Positions 9,011 to 17,636 of a stretch of DNA of 64,000 nucleotides are shown here, piece by piece. Source of the stretch: Sphingobacterium sp. (GTDB lineage Bacteria; Bacteroidota; Bacteroidia; Sphingobacteriales; Sphingobacteriaceae); NCBI GenBank assembly GCA_031286695.1, contig JAITTY010000011.1, forward strand, positions 372,001 to 436,000, in the 5' to 3' direction. The position numbers were made by a program, and so were the translations under genes. Position 1 is the stretch's first letter, and every line of letters starts with the position of its first letter. The notes under the pieces are model-generated. The model made no database searches, was not told the DNA's origin, and worked only from the letters and a program-made list of their open reading frames with translations.

Positions 9011-10273
9011 TTATGCTTTTTCTTCCCATAAAGATACAACATGCAAAATTGTTTTGACGGCTTTTTCCATATCTTGTACAGCTACCCACTCTTGCTTTCC
9101 ATGGAAAGCATGCCCTCCGGCAAAAATATTTGGACAAGGTAGTCCCATAAACGAAAGACGGGATCCATCTGTTCCGCCGCGGATACTTCTTCTTTCGGCC
9201 ACCATTCCTGCTCGGTTGATTGCCTCCATGCCGATTTCCATAATTTCAGGATGCTGATCCAGCACTTCTTTCATATTACGGTATTGTTCTTTTACAACAA
9301 AAGTATAGGTACAGTTTGGATATTGTTCAACGATTGATTTTGCAATACCCTCCAGTTCATCTTCATGTTTCTTGAGATTCGCCGTAACGTGATCACGTAC
9401 AATAAATTGAATTTCTGCTTTTTCCACAGATCCACTGATATGAACAGGATGTACAAAACCATCTTTTTTATTCGTACTTTCAGGTGAAAGTCGATCTTTC
9501 GGTAGCGCATCAATTACTGCACTGGCGATTTTGATGGCGCTTTGCATCTTCCCTTTAGCAAAACCTGGATGCACCGATACGCCATGAATAGTTAATGTAG
9601 CTCCATCTGCTGAAAATGTTTCATCTTCGATGGTTCCGGCTCTTTCACCATCCATGGTATAAGCGAAATCTGCTGCTAAACGTTTTAAATCTGCTTTATC
9701 AACGCCTCGGCCAATCTCCTCATCTGGCGTAAAAAGAATTTTGATATCACCATGTTTGATTTCAGGGTGTTTCATTAATAGACGAGCAGCATCCATAATT
9801 TCAGCTACACCAGCTTTGTCATCTGCACCGAGTAAAGTGGTGCCACTTGCTGTAATGATATCATTGCCAATTTGATTGGCTAGATCGGGATGTTCGGCAT
9901 ATTTGATGATAATACTCTTGTCGTCAGGGAGCACGAGATCCTGGCCCTGATAGTTAGAATGAACCAGTGGTTTAACATCTTTTCCAGAAGAGTCTGGAGA
10001 TGTATCCATATGAGAACAGAAACAGATAACAGGAACTTGCTTTGTGGTATTGGATGGAATAGTTGCATAGATATATCCATTTTCATCCATTGCCGCGTCT
10101 GCAATACCCAATGCCAGCAACTCTGTTACAAGTAACTTTCCAAGGTTCTTTTGCTTTTCTGTAGAAGGACATGTTGGTGAATTTGCATCAGATTGTGTGT
10201 CAATCTGTACATAACGTTGAAATCTTTCGGATACCGAAAAATCACTTATGTTGTTGATCTCAAATGTGCTCAT
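9011..10273 (-). CDS. pepT: Peptidase T (tripeptide aminopeptidase)
   Basis: A 420-residue cytoplasmic dizinc M20B peptidase that removes N-terminal residues from tripeptides. All metal and catalytic motifs are present: SHMDTSPDSSG (H88, D90), LLGADDKAG with the bridging Asp, TPDEEIGRG with the catalytic glutamate, MDGERAG, and GGHAFHGKQE near the C-terminus. The length fits the family (about 410). The dimerisation domain lies between the two catalytic halves (HGVSVHPGFAKGKM). It is the first gene of a two-gene unit with the nitroreductase, and a well-formed promoter lies just upstream. Confidence 0.96.
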   Translation of the reverse strand: MSTFEINNISDFSVSERFQRYVQIDTQSDANSPTCPSTEKQKNLGKLLVTELLALGIADAAMDENGYIYATIPSNTTKQVPVICFCSHMDTSPDSSGKDVKPLVHSNYQGQDLVLPDDKSIIIKYAEHPDLANQIGNDIITASGTTLLGADDKAGVAEIMDAARLLMKHPEIKHGDIKILFTPDEEIGRGVDKADLKRLAADFAYTMDGERAGTIEDETFSADGATLTIHGVSVHPGFAKGKMQSAIKIASAVIDALPKDRLSPESTNKKDGFVHPVHISGSVEKAEIQFIVRDHVTANLKKHEDELEGIAKSIVEQYPNCTYTFVVKEQYRNMKEVLDQHPEIMEIGMEAINRAGMVAERRSIRGGTDGSRLSFMGLPCPNIFAGGHAFHGKQEWVAVQDMEKAVKTILHVVSLWEEKA

Positions 10274-10304
10274 TTTCTAATAGCCCTAATGTGATAAGGG
10301 TGGT

Positions 10305-10335
10305 CAAACTTAGATAAATTGCTTTTTATTTGCAA
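10305..10335 (-). promoter_or_regulatory. Probable pepT promoter (-33 TTG, -7 TAnnTTTG)
   Basis: Read on the minus strand, TTG at 10335-10333 is followed after 20 bp by TAAGTTTG (10312-10305), a perfect -7 element. Transcription would begin near 10299, about 25 nt before the pepT ATG. Confidence 0.5.
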
Positions 10336-10573
10336 TTTAATTTGGTTGCATTTACAAACAATTTGCTCTTAATATATGTGCTTGACTGTTTTTGTGAACA
10401 AACGGGCAATAACTGAAACTGAAACTAATCGGAGCGGATAGGATCCTAATTCCCGCTGGAAGGAATTTATGGTTATCTATAATTTATTGCTACATAGAAT
10501 GTGCTGTAGCGCTTTTGAACAGTAAAGTTTTACCCATAGATATATGAACAGAAATTTTGGATGATCCCACATT

Positions 10574-10612
10574 AAAAAAAAGACCTATCAAATCGTTGAC
10601 AGGTCCTTTTTT
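10574..10612. terminator. Bidirectional terminator downstream of the DUF4197 gene
   Basis: GACCTATC pairs with GACAGGTC, with A-runs before and T-runs after. It lies 15 bp past the stop of the minus-strand DUF4197 gene. Confidence 0.8.
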
Positions 10613-10626
10613 AAGTGTATCGTTCT

Positions 10627-11445
10627 CTATTTCTTTTCGTCTGCGTAACCAAATACTTTCTGTAAAATATTGGTATTTCTACTGCCGCCTATGTTCTGTC
10701 TAATTTTTGACTCCTGGTCGGCAACTTTGATGAAAAGACCGTCTATTGCTTTCTGCGTAACGTATGCAGTAAGATTTGTCTCCACTTTATTGCCTAAAGG
10801 GAGGTTGTTGTAAGCTGAGGTCAATTGTGTCCAATACTGGTCCACATTGTTTGTACCCATGGCAGATTTGATAACTGGACTAAATTTGTTAGTTAATTCT
10901 GTCGATGTATTTGTTTTAAAAAACGTTGTCGCGGCGTCTTCTTTGCTGCCTAGAAGAATATTGGTCGCATCTGTAATTGTCATCTTTGAAAGTGCATTGA
11001 CAAATACGGGGGCCGCCTCTTTAACGGCTCCCTCAGCAGCTCTGTTCATGCTCTGTATAAACTGATCGCATAATTTTCCCATACCAACAGCACGAAGTGT
11101 TTTTTCTACTTTCTGTGCTTCGGCAGGCATCAAAATCTTTACTGCCGCATCACCCAAAAAACCATCCTTCTTGGCTAAAGATTCGATACTCAGATTTAAA
11201 CCATTGCTTAAAGCCTGTTTGATCCCCAATGAAGCATCTTTGTTGGATAAAGACGTCAAGGTATTTGATTTTGATGCTGTTGCTTTAGTATTTGATGCTG
11301 TCGTGGTTTTAGTACTGTCCGTCTGGCCCTGATTTGCTTTTGCCAATGTCTCACTGATTTTCTTAAAAATCTGTGCTTCGCTTGCATTGGAATACAGTAG
11401 TCCTGAGACCAAAAGTGTACAATATAATAGTGGAAATTTCATCAT
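10627..11445 (-). CDS. DUF4197 family exported protein
   Basis: A 272-residue protein with an N-terminal signal peptide (FPLLYCTLLVSGLLYSNASEA) and a low-complexity Ser/Thr/Lys linker at about 45-70. A DUF4197 domain fills the rest: GIKQALSNGLNLSIESLAKKDG, AVKILMPAEAQKVE, SMNRAAEGAVKEAAPVFVNA, ITDATNILLGSKEDAATTFF. These spaced blocks are the family's conserved core. Its function is not established; the predicted location is periplasm or outer membrane surface. Two in-frame ATGs are adjacent, and the first is used here. Confidence 0.85.
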   Translation of the reverse strand: MMKFPLLYCTLLVSGLLYSNASEAQIFKKISETLAKANQGQTDSTKTTTASNTKATASKSNTLTSLSNKDASLGIKQALSNGLNLSIESLAKKDGFLGDAAVKILMPAEAQKVEKTLRAVGMGKLCDQFIQSMNRAAEGAVKEAAPVFVNALSKMTITDATNILLGSKEDAATTFFKTNTSTELTNKFSPVIKSAMGTNNVDQYWTQLTSAYNNLPLGNKVETNLTAYVTQKAIDGLFIKVADQESKIRQNIGGSRNTNILQKVFGYADEKK

Positions 11446-11461
11446 GTTTTTATTTTGCTGT

Positions 11462-11469
11462 CAAAATTA
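11462..11469 (-). promoter_or_regulatory. -7 element upstream of the DUF4197 gene
   Basis: CAAAATTA on the plus strand is a perfect TAnnTTTG on the minus strand, 17 nt before the ATG. No clear -33 element was found. Confidence 0.35.
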
Positions 11470-11611
11470 AACATATCGACTGTTAATTTATGTGAAAGTT
11501 TAAACCAATTGCTAGGAACCATAGCTATTGTCAAGAATCGTAGCAGATGCGCTACATTGTGCTGAATCGCTATCCCTGATGCGGTATAAATAAAAAGCTG
11601 TTCCACAAAAT

Positions 11612-11643
11612 AAAACAGCAGATTCTAAGCGAACCTGCTGTTT
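11612..11643 (-). terminator. Terminator after the secreted EEP gene
   Basis: AAAACAGCAG and CTGCTGTTT form a nine-base stem around a 13-base loop, about 30 bp past the stop of the gene that ends at 11675. Confidence 0.6.
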
Positions 11644-11674
11644 GTGTTATAGGGTTGTTGTAATTAACATGATA

Positions 11675-12511
11675 TTATTTCCAGGAGAGCGTCGTTGCGA
11701 CTGGAAAGTGATCTGAGGGAAATTTATTCATATACGTGTCCGTCAGGATACCATATTTTTTAACCTGGAAAGGTTTGGTAATAAAAATATGGTCTATGCG
11801 GCCTGTTGGTCTGATGCTTTTGCCCCAGCCATTGAAGGAAGAATTGGGTTCATATTTGAATGTTGCCAGTTCATGCACGTCAGTGACTACTTTGCTATTG
11901 GCTAATGTGAAATAAGCCTCATCTTTTTCATCCACATTGAAGTCGCCTGTTAAAATTAATGGAAGGTCTTTGGCAAACTCTTTTGCTTTTGCCAGAATCA
12001 ATTTTGCACTTTCGGTACGCGCTGTACGACCGATATGGTCAAAATGTGTATTCATAAAGATAAAGCGTTTTTTGTTGGCCTTGTCTTCAAAAATACCCCA
12101 GGTACAGATCCGTGGTAAGGCTGCATCCCAGCCCTTGTTTGGGTGCTCGGTATCTGTTGCTGAGAGCCAAAAAGTACCACTCTTTATCGCCTTGAACCGA
12201 TTGGTATTGTAATAAATCGCAGAGTGCTCGCCCTCTTGCGCGCCATCGTCGCGGCCAACACCCACGTAATCAAATCCAGGTAGGAGTTTTTTGAGATCTT
12301 GAACCTGGTCAAAGAAACCTTCCTGGATACCAAAAATATCAAAGCCATGATATTTAATCAGATTGGTAAGTGGAACTTTCCGGTCATTCCACATATTGTC
12401 GACATCCACGGTATTTCTTTGGCGAATATTATAGCTGGCGGCAATAAATTCCTGTCCATAGGACAAGAAGGATAAACATAGTGCTATAACGAGAAAAAGA
12501 CTTTTTTTCAT
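11675..12511 (-). CDS. Secreted endonuclease/exonuclease/phosphatase (EEP) family protein
   Basis: A 278-residue protein with a signal peptide (MKKSLFLVIALCLSFLSYGQ) and a full EEP fold. Visible metal and catalytic motifs are ASYNIR (Asn), GIQEGF (Glu), NTHFDHIGRTAR (His/Asp), LTGDFNV (Asp, Asn) and the terminal SDHFPV (Asp-His). The substrate is not decided by sequence: members cleave nucleic acids, inositol phosphates, sphingomyelin or other phosphodiesters. Export and the neighbouring glycerophosphodiesterase suggest extracellular phosphoester breakdown. The spacing of 112 bp to that upstream gene leaves co-transcription possible. Confidence 0.85.
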   Translation of the reverse strand: MKKSLFLVIALCLSFLSYGQEFIAASYNIRQRNTVDVDNMWNDRKVPLTNLIKYHGFDIFGIQEGFFDQVQDLKKLLPGFDYVGVGRDDGAQEGEHSAIYYNTNRFKAIKSGTFWLSATDTEHPNKGWDAALPRICTWGIFEDKANKKRFIFMNTHFDHIGRTARTESAKLILAKAKEFAKDLPLILTGDFNVDEKDEAYFTLANSKVVTDVHELATFKYEPNSSFNGWGKSIRPTGRIDHIFITKPFQVKKYGILTDTYMNKFPSDHFPVATTLSWK

Positions 12512-12623
12512 CTATTTAAATTATTGTTGATCATTTATTCTTTATTAAAGGCATTCATGCTGCCTCGGGGGGTATAGTGTTTAGCCTCATCGCTATAAAT
12601 GAGCTCGTTCACTCGGCTTGTCC

Positions 12624-13391
12624 TTATTTCTTTAATACACGGAGCAACAACTCAGGCTCATCAGTAGTAATAAAATCAATTTTCTGATCGATTAGATTTG
12701 TCATTTCTTCTTCTGTGTTTACTGTCCATGCGTTCACTTTCATGCCAAGTTGATGTGCATCTTTCAGCCATGTCGCATTCTTTTTAAAGACTGAAAAGTG
12801 ATAATCCACCCCATTGATTCCAGCAGCTTTCACATCTGAAGGAGATTTATCTCCTGTAAGGTATTGGATATTGGCCTTAGGCGCCAGTTCGTGGATCTTT
12901 TGACAAGCCTCAAAGCTGAAGGAGATATAATCAGTGACTTTCTCCGCTTTCAAGTTTTTAACCATTTCCACCGTTTTTGTTGTCGCTTCAAGTGTACGCT
13001 CTACGCCGAGTTTATTGATTTTCAATTCAAGGATAAGACGTAAACCCTTCAATTTTTTTCCAGCGTTAAGGTATTCTTCCAGCGTGGGAATAGGTTCGCC
13101 GTTAGGATGTTTTTTTTCCAAAAGCTCTTTATATGTTGCCGTTGCTATATCGATACCATAGAAATCATTGTCGTGGTTGACTACAAGAATATTGTCTTTT
13201 GTCAAATGTACATCAAACTCGGATCCGAAGAGCTTAAGGTCGTGGGCCGCTTTTAAAGAAGCAATAGAATTTTGGGGAAGATGGCTGTTTTTCCATACAC
13301 CACGATGCGCAATGGCTTTTGTCTGTGCGAACAACGCCGAAGATGAGATCACCATGGATAGTGTCAGACAGCTAAAAATATGTTTTTTCAT
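12624..13391 (-). CDS. Secreted glycerophosphodiester phosphodiesterase
   Basis: A 255-residue GDPD-family protein that hydrolyses deacylated phospholipids to glycerol 3-phosphate and an alcohol. A signal peptide ends at LFAQ. The catalytic blocks are AIAHRGVWKNSHLPQNS (first His-Arg, Glu position replaced by Gln in the usual PENT motif), GSEFDVHLTKDN (Glu, Asp, His) and LILELK (Glu). The PQN in place of PEN removes a glutamate that coordinates the metal in many homologues, though such variants occur. The TIM-barrel C-terminus (VNAWTVNTEEEM, FITTDEPE) is intact. Confidence 0.88.
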   Translation of the reverse strand: MKKHIFSCLTLSMVISSSALFAQTKAIAHRGVWKNSHLPQNSIASLKAAHDLKLFGSEFDVHLTKDNILVVNHDNDFYGIDIATATYKELLEKKHPNGEPIPTLEEYLNAGKKLKGLRLILELKINKLGVERTLEATTKTVEMVKNLKAEKVTDYISFSFEACQKIHELAPKANIQYLTGDKSPSDVKAAGINGVDYHFSVFKKNATWLKDAHQLGMKVNAWTVNTEEEMTNLIDQKIDFITTDEPELLLRVLKK

Positions 13392-13583
13392 GCTATAATT
13401 ATGTATGAGTGTTTGTTTTCAACGGCATAATGCGCACGTTTCACTCGGTGATTTATTTCTATTCTATTTCTCTTTTTCGGCATTTATATATTACCTATGA
13501 TGATATTACCCGTAAAAAAATGGACCTGATGACAGGTTCGTTTCTTATAAATGGGTTTAAAAGCTGATTTTACATAGGACAAA

Positions 13584-13632
13584 AAAAGTGGTACTTTTTA
13601 TCTCGATGTACAAGATCTAAAGTACCACTTTT
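13584..13632 (-). terminator. Terminator of the methyltransferase-HD hydrolase operon
   Basis: A perfect 14-bp stem (AAAAGTGGTACTTT and its inverse at 13619-13632) with a 21-base loop lies 26 bp past the HD gene stop, with T-richness on the minus strand. Confidence 0.8.
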
Positions 13633-13657
13633 ATATTTAGGAATTGTTAAGTGTAAT

Positions 13658-14305
13658 TTATTTTTTACCATTCCATTCAGCCATGAACTCATCTAGGAAG
13701 CTGAGCATATAATCATGACGATGTGTTGCGATTTTTTTCGCAGCCTCTGTATTCATCTTATTCTTTAACAATAATAGCTTTTCGTAGAAGTGATTGATTG
13801 TAGGAGCTTCCGAATGTTTGTAAGCTTCCTTATCCTTATATTCCTGAACAGGAATGTTAGGATTATACATCTCACGGCCTTTATTACCCCCAAAGCTAAA
13901 CGCGCGAGCAATACCTATTGCACCGATAGCATCCAGGCGATCAGCATCTTGCACGATTTCCATCTCTTTTGAGTGGAATGACACTTCACCCAGACTTGCT
14001 TTGAAAGACATGTTGAAGATGATCTTCTTGACATGGTCAATGACCTCAGGCGAAATTTCTAGACTTGCCAAAAACTCTCCGGCAACACGAGGGCCTATTG
14101 TTTCGTCGCCATCATGGAATTTACTGTCAGCGATGTCATGTAATAAAGCTGCCAATTCACAGACCATAACATCTGCTTCTTCATCTTCTAAAATTAACTT
14201 CGTATTGTTCCATACGCGTTGAATATGCGACCAATCGTGGCCTGCTTCTGCAAATTTCAATCGATCTTGCACAAATGCTACTGTGCGCTCAATAATGTTA
14301 TTCAT
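13658..14305 (-). CDS. HD-domain phosphohydrolase (YedJ/YpgQ-like)
   Basis: A 215-residue soluble HD protein. Metal ligands are visible in order: GHDWSHIQRVW (His), LLHDIADSKFHDGD (the His-Asp pair) and VQDADRLDAIGAIGIARAF (Asp). The HDGD and DADRLDAIGA segments are typical of the YedJ/YpgQ subgroup, reported to act as nucleotide pyrophosphohydrolases or phosphatases; the exact substrate is open. Its ATG overlaps the end of the methyltransferase gene by 8 bp, so translation is probably coupled. Confidence 0.85.
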   Translation of the reverse strand: MNNIIERTVAFVQDRLKFAEAGHDWSHIQRVWNNTKLILEDEEADVMVCELAALLHDIADSKFHDGDETIGPRVAGEFLASLEISPEVIDHVKKIIFNMSFKASLGEVSFHSKEMEIVQDADRLDAIGAIGIARAFSFGGNKGREMYNPNIPVQEYKDKEAYKHSEAPTINHFYEKLLLLKNKMNTEAAKKIATHRHDYMLSFLDEFMAEWNGKK

Positions 14306-15479
14306 ACAATACTTTTGTTTTTTCGCGAGTACCCTCGTATAATTCGTATTCTAATAATCTACAATCTAATTTACCATTATAAAATTCTATACGTCGGGAC
14401 GCACGTAACCCGATTTTCTTTGCCAGATCTGGATTTCCTGTAAATATATAGCCTCTATAACCTTTGCATTCCTGTTTCATGAAATCCCCCATGCGCTTGT
14501 AGGTAATTTCTAGTTTGCTGTGCGTGCCCAGACGTTCACCGTATTCAGGATTGAATAAAATGACACCGCCTTCTTTAGGAACGTGTGTTTCCGCAAAATC
14601 GCATACTTCAAATGAAATTAATTGCTCCACACCAGCAGTTCTGGCATTCATCTTGGAAACATTGATAGCCTCTTCCGAAATATCACTTGCGATAATTTGT
14701 GGAGTGGCTTTTTTATTGATCTGATCTTTAAGTAGTCTGCGCTCCTGGAAGAAAACAGTTTCATCATAACCAATGAAATGCATAAATGAGTAGTTCATGC
14801 GTAGTAACCCAGGTTTTCTGTTTGTTGCAATCAGAGCGGCCTCAATAGCCAAAGTTCCGGAACCGCACATCGGGTTCACAAAAGGAGAATTGCCATCCCA
14901 CTTGGATGCGATAATTGTTGAAGCAGCAAGAGCTTCCAACATCGGTGCTTTTCCAGGGATCTTCCGATAGCCGTGTTTCGCTAGGGTCTCACCCGAGGTG
15001 TCTAGAAAAATTTCAGCACGATCATCTTTCCAGTACAAATGTACCACTGCTTTATTATTCTCAGGACCTGAATTAGGGCGCATGCCCTTTTTTTCTTTGA
15101 TACGATCCACGATCGCATCTTTAACCTTTACATTTGCAAATAGAGGTGTACTGATCGTCTCATTGTCTACATTGGAACTGACAGAGAAATATCCGTCAAA
15201 TTGAATAAGTTCTTCCCAGGCGATCTTACTCAATTCTTCATAGAGTTCCGTCGGATTATTGGCTGTAAACTCCTTTAACGAGTACAGAATCTGAGAGGCT
15301 GTACGTAGGTTCAGATTGAGTTTGATCGTATCATTTATACTGACCTTTAATTCTACTCCAGTGGGAAATGCTCTGACAATGTCAAAACCTAACTCTTTAA
15401 CTTCCTGTTGCAAATAAGGAGATAAGCGCTTATTGCACGTTATAATAACTTTATTGGGGGTGTTGAAAACTTCCATCAT
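14298..15479 (-). CDS. THUMP-domain class I SAM-dependent RNA methyltransferase (RlmL/YpsC-like)
   Basis: A 393-residue enzyme predicted to methylate 23S rRNA guanine N2. The N-terminal ferredoxin-like and THUMP region (about 1-160) is followed by a Rossmann methyltransferase with NPMCGSGTLAIEAALIA (SAM motif I), ASDISEEAI (acidic ribose-binding residue) and FNPEYGERLG, the catalytic NPPY-type motif carrying Glu in place of the second Pro. ATGs at 15479 and 15476 are equally good; an earlier ATG frame to 15512 is less likely because a -7 promoter element lies inside it. It is first in a two-gene operon with the HD hydrolase. Confidence 0.9.
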   Translation of the reverse strand: MMEVFNTPNKVIITCNKRLSPYLQQEVKELGFDIVRAFPTGVELKVSINDTIKLNLNLRTASQILYSLKEFTANNPTELYEELSKIAWEELIQFDGYFSVSSNVDNETISTPLFANVKVKDAIVDRIKEKKGMRPNSGPENNKAVVHLYWKDDRAEIFLDTSGETLAKHGYRKIPGKAPMLEALAASTIIASKWDGNSPFVNPMCGSGTLAIEAALIATNRKPGLLRMNYSFMHFIGYDETVFFQERRLLKDQINKKATPQIIASDISEEAINVSKMNARTAGVEQLISFEVCDFAETHVPKEGGVILFNPEYGERLGTHSKLEITYKRMGDFMKQECKGYRGYIFTGNPDLAKKIGLRASRRIEFYNGKLDCRLLEYELYEGTREKTKVLYE

Positions 15480-15487
15480 ATTTTGTA

Positions 15488-15495
15488 CAAAGTTA
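15488..15495 (-). promoter_or_regulatory. -7 element immediately before the methyltransferase ATG
   Basis: CAAAGTTA (minus strand TAACTTTG) is a perfect TAnnTTTG located 8-16 nt before the ATG, implying a leader of a few nucleotides at most. Confidence 0.4.
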
Positions 15496-15553
15496 ATTAA
15501 ACTCTTCCTCAAAAATTGCTTAATTTTACGCTTTAATATTTATTTTTTTGATT

Positions 15554-15928
15554 ATGGAAATTAGAGGAAAAGTACACGAGATAGGAGCGACACAACAAGT
15601 GACAGAATCATTCAAAAAACGCGATATGATTGTAGCTTATGCCGAAAACCCACAATTTGTTGAGTATATCCGTTTTGAATCAACTCAAGACAGAACGTCA
15701 ATTTTTGATAACCTAGCAATTGGTGAAGAGGTAGAAGTATCTTTTAATCTTCGTGGTCGTCCTTGGACTAATAAAGATGGCGTAACAACTTATTTCAATT
15801 CATTGGTCGCATGGCGTGTAACAAAATTGGGTAATGCTGCTCCAGCACCATCTTCTCCAGGTTACGCAGATATGCCTGCTCCTGTAGATTTGGCTGGCTC
15901 ATCAGATGATGATGATCTACCATTCTAA
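15554..15928 (+). CDS. DUF3127 protein with SSB-like acidic C-terminal tip
   Basis: A 124-residue protein of the DUF3127 family, common in Bacteroidota. About 90 residues form a predicted all-beta OB-like core (MEIRGKVHEIGATQQV, KRDMIVAYA, VSFNLRGRPWTNKDG, YFNSLVAWRV). A flexible Ala/Pro/Ser linker follows, and then the end SSDDDDLPF. That tip matches the C-terminal peptide of single-stranded DNA-binding protein (DDDIPF in E. coli), which recruits DNA repair and replication proteins. The sequence shows the tail; nucleic-acid binding and partner recruitment are inference. The ATG at 15554 is preferred to a TTG six bases earlier. It is divergent from the methyltransferase gene and closed by a terminator. 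Confidence 0.85.
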   Translation: MEIRGKVHEIGATQQVTESFKKRDMIVAYAENPQFVEYIRFESTQDRTSIFDNLAIGEEVEVSFNLRGRPWTNKDGVTTYFNSLVAWRVTKLGNAAPAPSSPGYADMPAPVDLAGSSDDDDLPF

Positions 15929-16011
15929 TCTGAATAGGATTTTATGCACTATCGCCCTTGCGGTAGCCAATAGATTATTTGAACTGTAAACAATTCAGTT
16001 ATTTACAATAG

Positions 16012-16037
16012 AAAGGCTTCTTCAAGAAGCCTTTTTT
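16012..16037 (+). terminator. Terminator downstream of the DUF3127 gene
   Basis: AAAGGCTTCTT and AAGAAGCCTTT form a near-continuous stem followed by six T, about 85 bp after the stop. Confidence 0.8.
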
Positions 16038-16128
16038 ATTTCCCTAAATAAGACAAGTTCCAGCAACTGACATTTATTGGCGCTGAAATTGCTTGCTATA
16101 GGAGGTTTAACATCAAAAAACAACAGAT

Positions 16129-16590
16129 ATGAAACTATCCGTATTATTTTCTTGCTTAGCAGCGATTTCGCTAAGCGCATGTAATCAAACTTCAAAAAAT
16201 AGTCAACATACAGCCACAGATTCTTCTGCGCACGAGACAGCGGCAGTGGATACGGCCCATACATCGCAGAATTCACTGGATTGGGCCGGTACTTATGAAG
16301 CTACTATTCCCTGTGCCGATTGTGAAGGGATCAAAACAAATATTACCTTAAAAAATGATAATACCTTTGCTATAGTGAGTGAATATATTAATAAAAATAC
16401 CAAGATCGAAGACAGTGGTAAAGTCATGTGGCACGACAACGGATCTGTTGTTCATCTCACAGGAAAGGAAACAAATATGAAGCTGAAAGTGGGCGAAAAT
16501 AAATTGATCGGACTGGATCAGGAAGGTCATCAGATCGAAGGACCGAATGCACATCTCTATGTGTATAATAAGGTTGAAGGAGAGAAATAG
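16129..16590 (+). CDS. NlpE-like copper-resistance/envelope-stress lipoprotein
   Basis: A 153-residue lipoprotein with lipobox LSAC (Cys18), a polar linker (about 20-48), and an NlpE N-terminal domain: DWAGTYEATIPCADCEGIKT, with the characteristic CxxC pair (C62, C65), then repeated beta strands ending HLYVYN. In enterobacteria NlpE senses surface contact and copper through the Cpx system; here no Cpx partner is adjacent, so only the fold and location are supported. The neighbouring gene on the other strand is convergent, 29 bp away. Confidence 0.85.
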   Translation: MKLSVLFSCLAAISLSACNQTSKNSQHTATDSSAHETAAVDTAHTSQNSLDWAGTYEATIPCADCEGIKTNITLKNDNTFAIVSEYINKNTKIEDSGKVMWHDNGSVVHLTGKETNMKLKVGENKLIGLDQEGHQIEGPNAHLYVYNKVEGEK

Positions 16591-16619
16591 TAAAATAAAA
16601 CACGACCCTGCTCGTTCAA

Positions 16620-17621
16620 TTAGCCGCTGACATATTTACCCCACGGAATTTTTCGTAACAAATAGGTAAGCACAGCACTTGTCAGTAGAGTGAGCACCGT
16701 TGCAGCCGGTATTTTCCACAAAGTGGATAATGGAAGCAAAGGATGGATATAATTAAGCAGCAAAATATGGCATAGGTAAATGCCAAAGCTGTGGATGTCG
16801 ATAAATTCCCAGAATGCGTTGAGATGTTCTGGGAGTTTAAGACCTTGAACGAAGATGAATAAAAAGCCTGCACTCAATGCGATGTTGGGCGAAAGATAGT
16901 TGTAAAGTGTCGGATCAAATTCCCCTCGTGACACACTTAAATAATATGTCCCCGAAGCTGTAATTAAACAGCAGATCAGAAAAAATGTAGAACTCGGCAA
17001 TTTTCCCATCTGAATGGGATAGTTGCGCAAGTAATGGCCCAAGACCAGGTAGCCTGCATAACCCGAGAAAAAGGTCAGGTCAAAATTAGGTAGGTAACTA
17101 TTGAACCATTTATTTGTAAAAAATAATGCTGCAAACCACAATCCTAAGAAGATCTCAAGCTCTCTCTTACTGCAGTTGCCCACAATTTTGCGTATGAAAG
17201 GAACCGCAAGGTAGAGCCCAAGTATCATATATAGATACCATAGGTGTGCATTCGTTCCTGACTTTAAGCGAATTAACACAATGTTAATAACTTGTGGAAA
17301 ACCAATATAGTCAAAATCAATGTACCGAATAAAATAATAAAGAAGATAGACGATCGTCCAAAAAAGAAAGGGCGGGACAATTTTTAACAGACGTTTTCGA
17401 TAAAACTGTCCCGTGCTTTCGTCTTTCTGTAGCAGCAGGGCGCCTGAAATAATGACAAACAGAGGTACTGCAAAGCGTGAAAAGCTGTTGAGCCAATTGG
17501 CGTAATTCCAGTCGAATGACTGAAATTCATTGCTGTTCAGATAACCCGAAGAGGAATGGATCAAGATAACGAGCAGTATCGCAACAATACGTAGTACACT
17601 GATATAACTGGTTCGCGCCAT
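16620..17621 (-). CDS. Acyltransferase family 3 membrane protein (WecH/OafA-like)
   Basis: A 333-residue integral membrane protein with about ten hydrophobic segments. It begins SYISVLRIVAILLVILIHSSSG, with the conserved arginine and the catalytic-site His of the family, followed by RFAVPLFVIISGALLL (the PLFF-like motif) and the FYRKRLLKIVPPFLFW segment. Such enzymes O-acylate surface sugars or peptides on the periplasmic side. It follows an MFS exporter by 15 bp on the same strand, so both are likely made together; the acceptor is unknown. Confidence 0.85.
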   Translation of the reverse strand: MARTSYISVLRIVAILLVILIHSSSGYLNSNEFQSFDWNYANWLNSFSRFAVPLFVIISGALLLQKDESTGQFYRKRLLKIVPPFLFWTIVYLLYYFIRYIDFDYIGFPQVINIVLIRLKSGTNAHLWYLYMILGLYLAVPFIRKIVGNCSKRELEIFLGLWFAALFFTNKWFNSYLPNFDLTFFSGYAGYLVLGHYLRNYPIQMGKLPSSTFFLICCLITASGTYYLSVSRGEFDPTLYNYLSPNIALSAGFLFIFVQGLKLPEHLNAFWEFIDIHSFGIYLCHILLLNYIHPLLPLSTLWKIPAATVLTLLTSAVLTYLLRKIPWGKYVSG

Positions 17622-17636
17622 TGGGGTATTCTATTT

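Larger units (their letters stand above)
10274..10626. other. Intergenic region upstream of pepT
   Basis: It contains the pepT promoter at its left end and a terminator hairpin at its right end. Between them (about 10340-10570) I see no gene, RNA or repeat beyond a short ACTGAA duplication near 10415. Confidence 0.5.

Noticed and set aside
16090..16110. AGGAGG-containing stretch before the NlpE-like gene as a Shine-Dalgarno site
   Set aside because: It is about 30 nt upstream of the ATG, too far for a ribosome binding site, and other genes here lack such sites.
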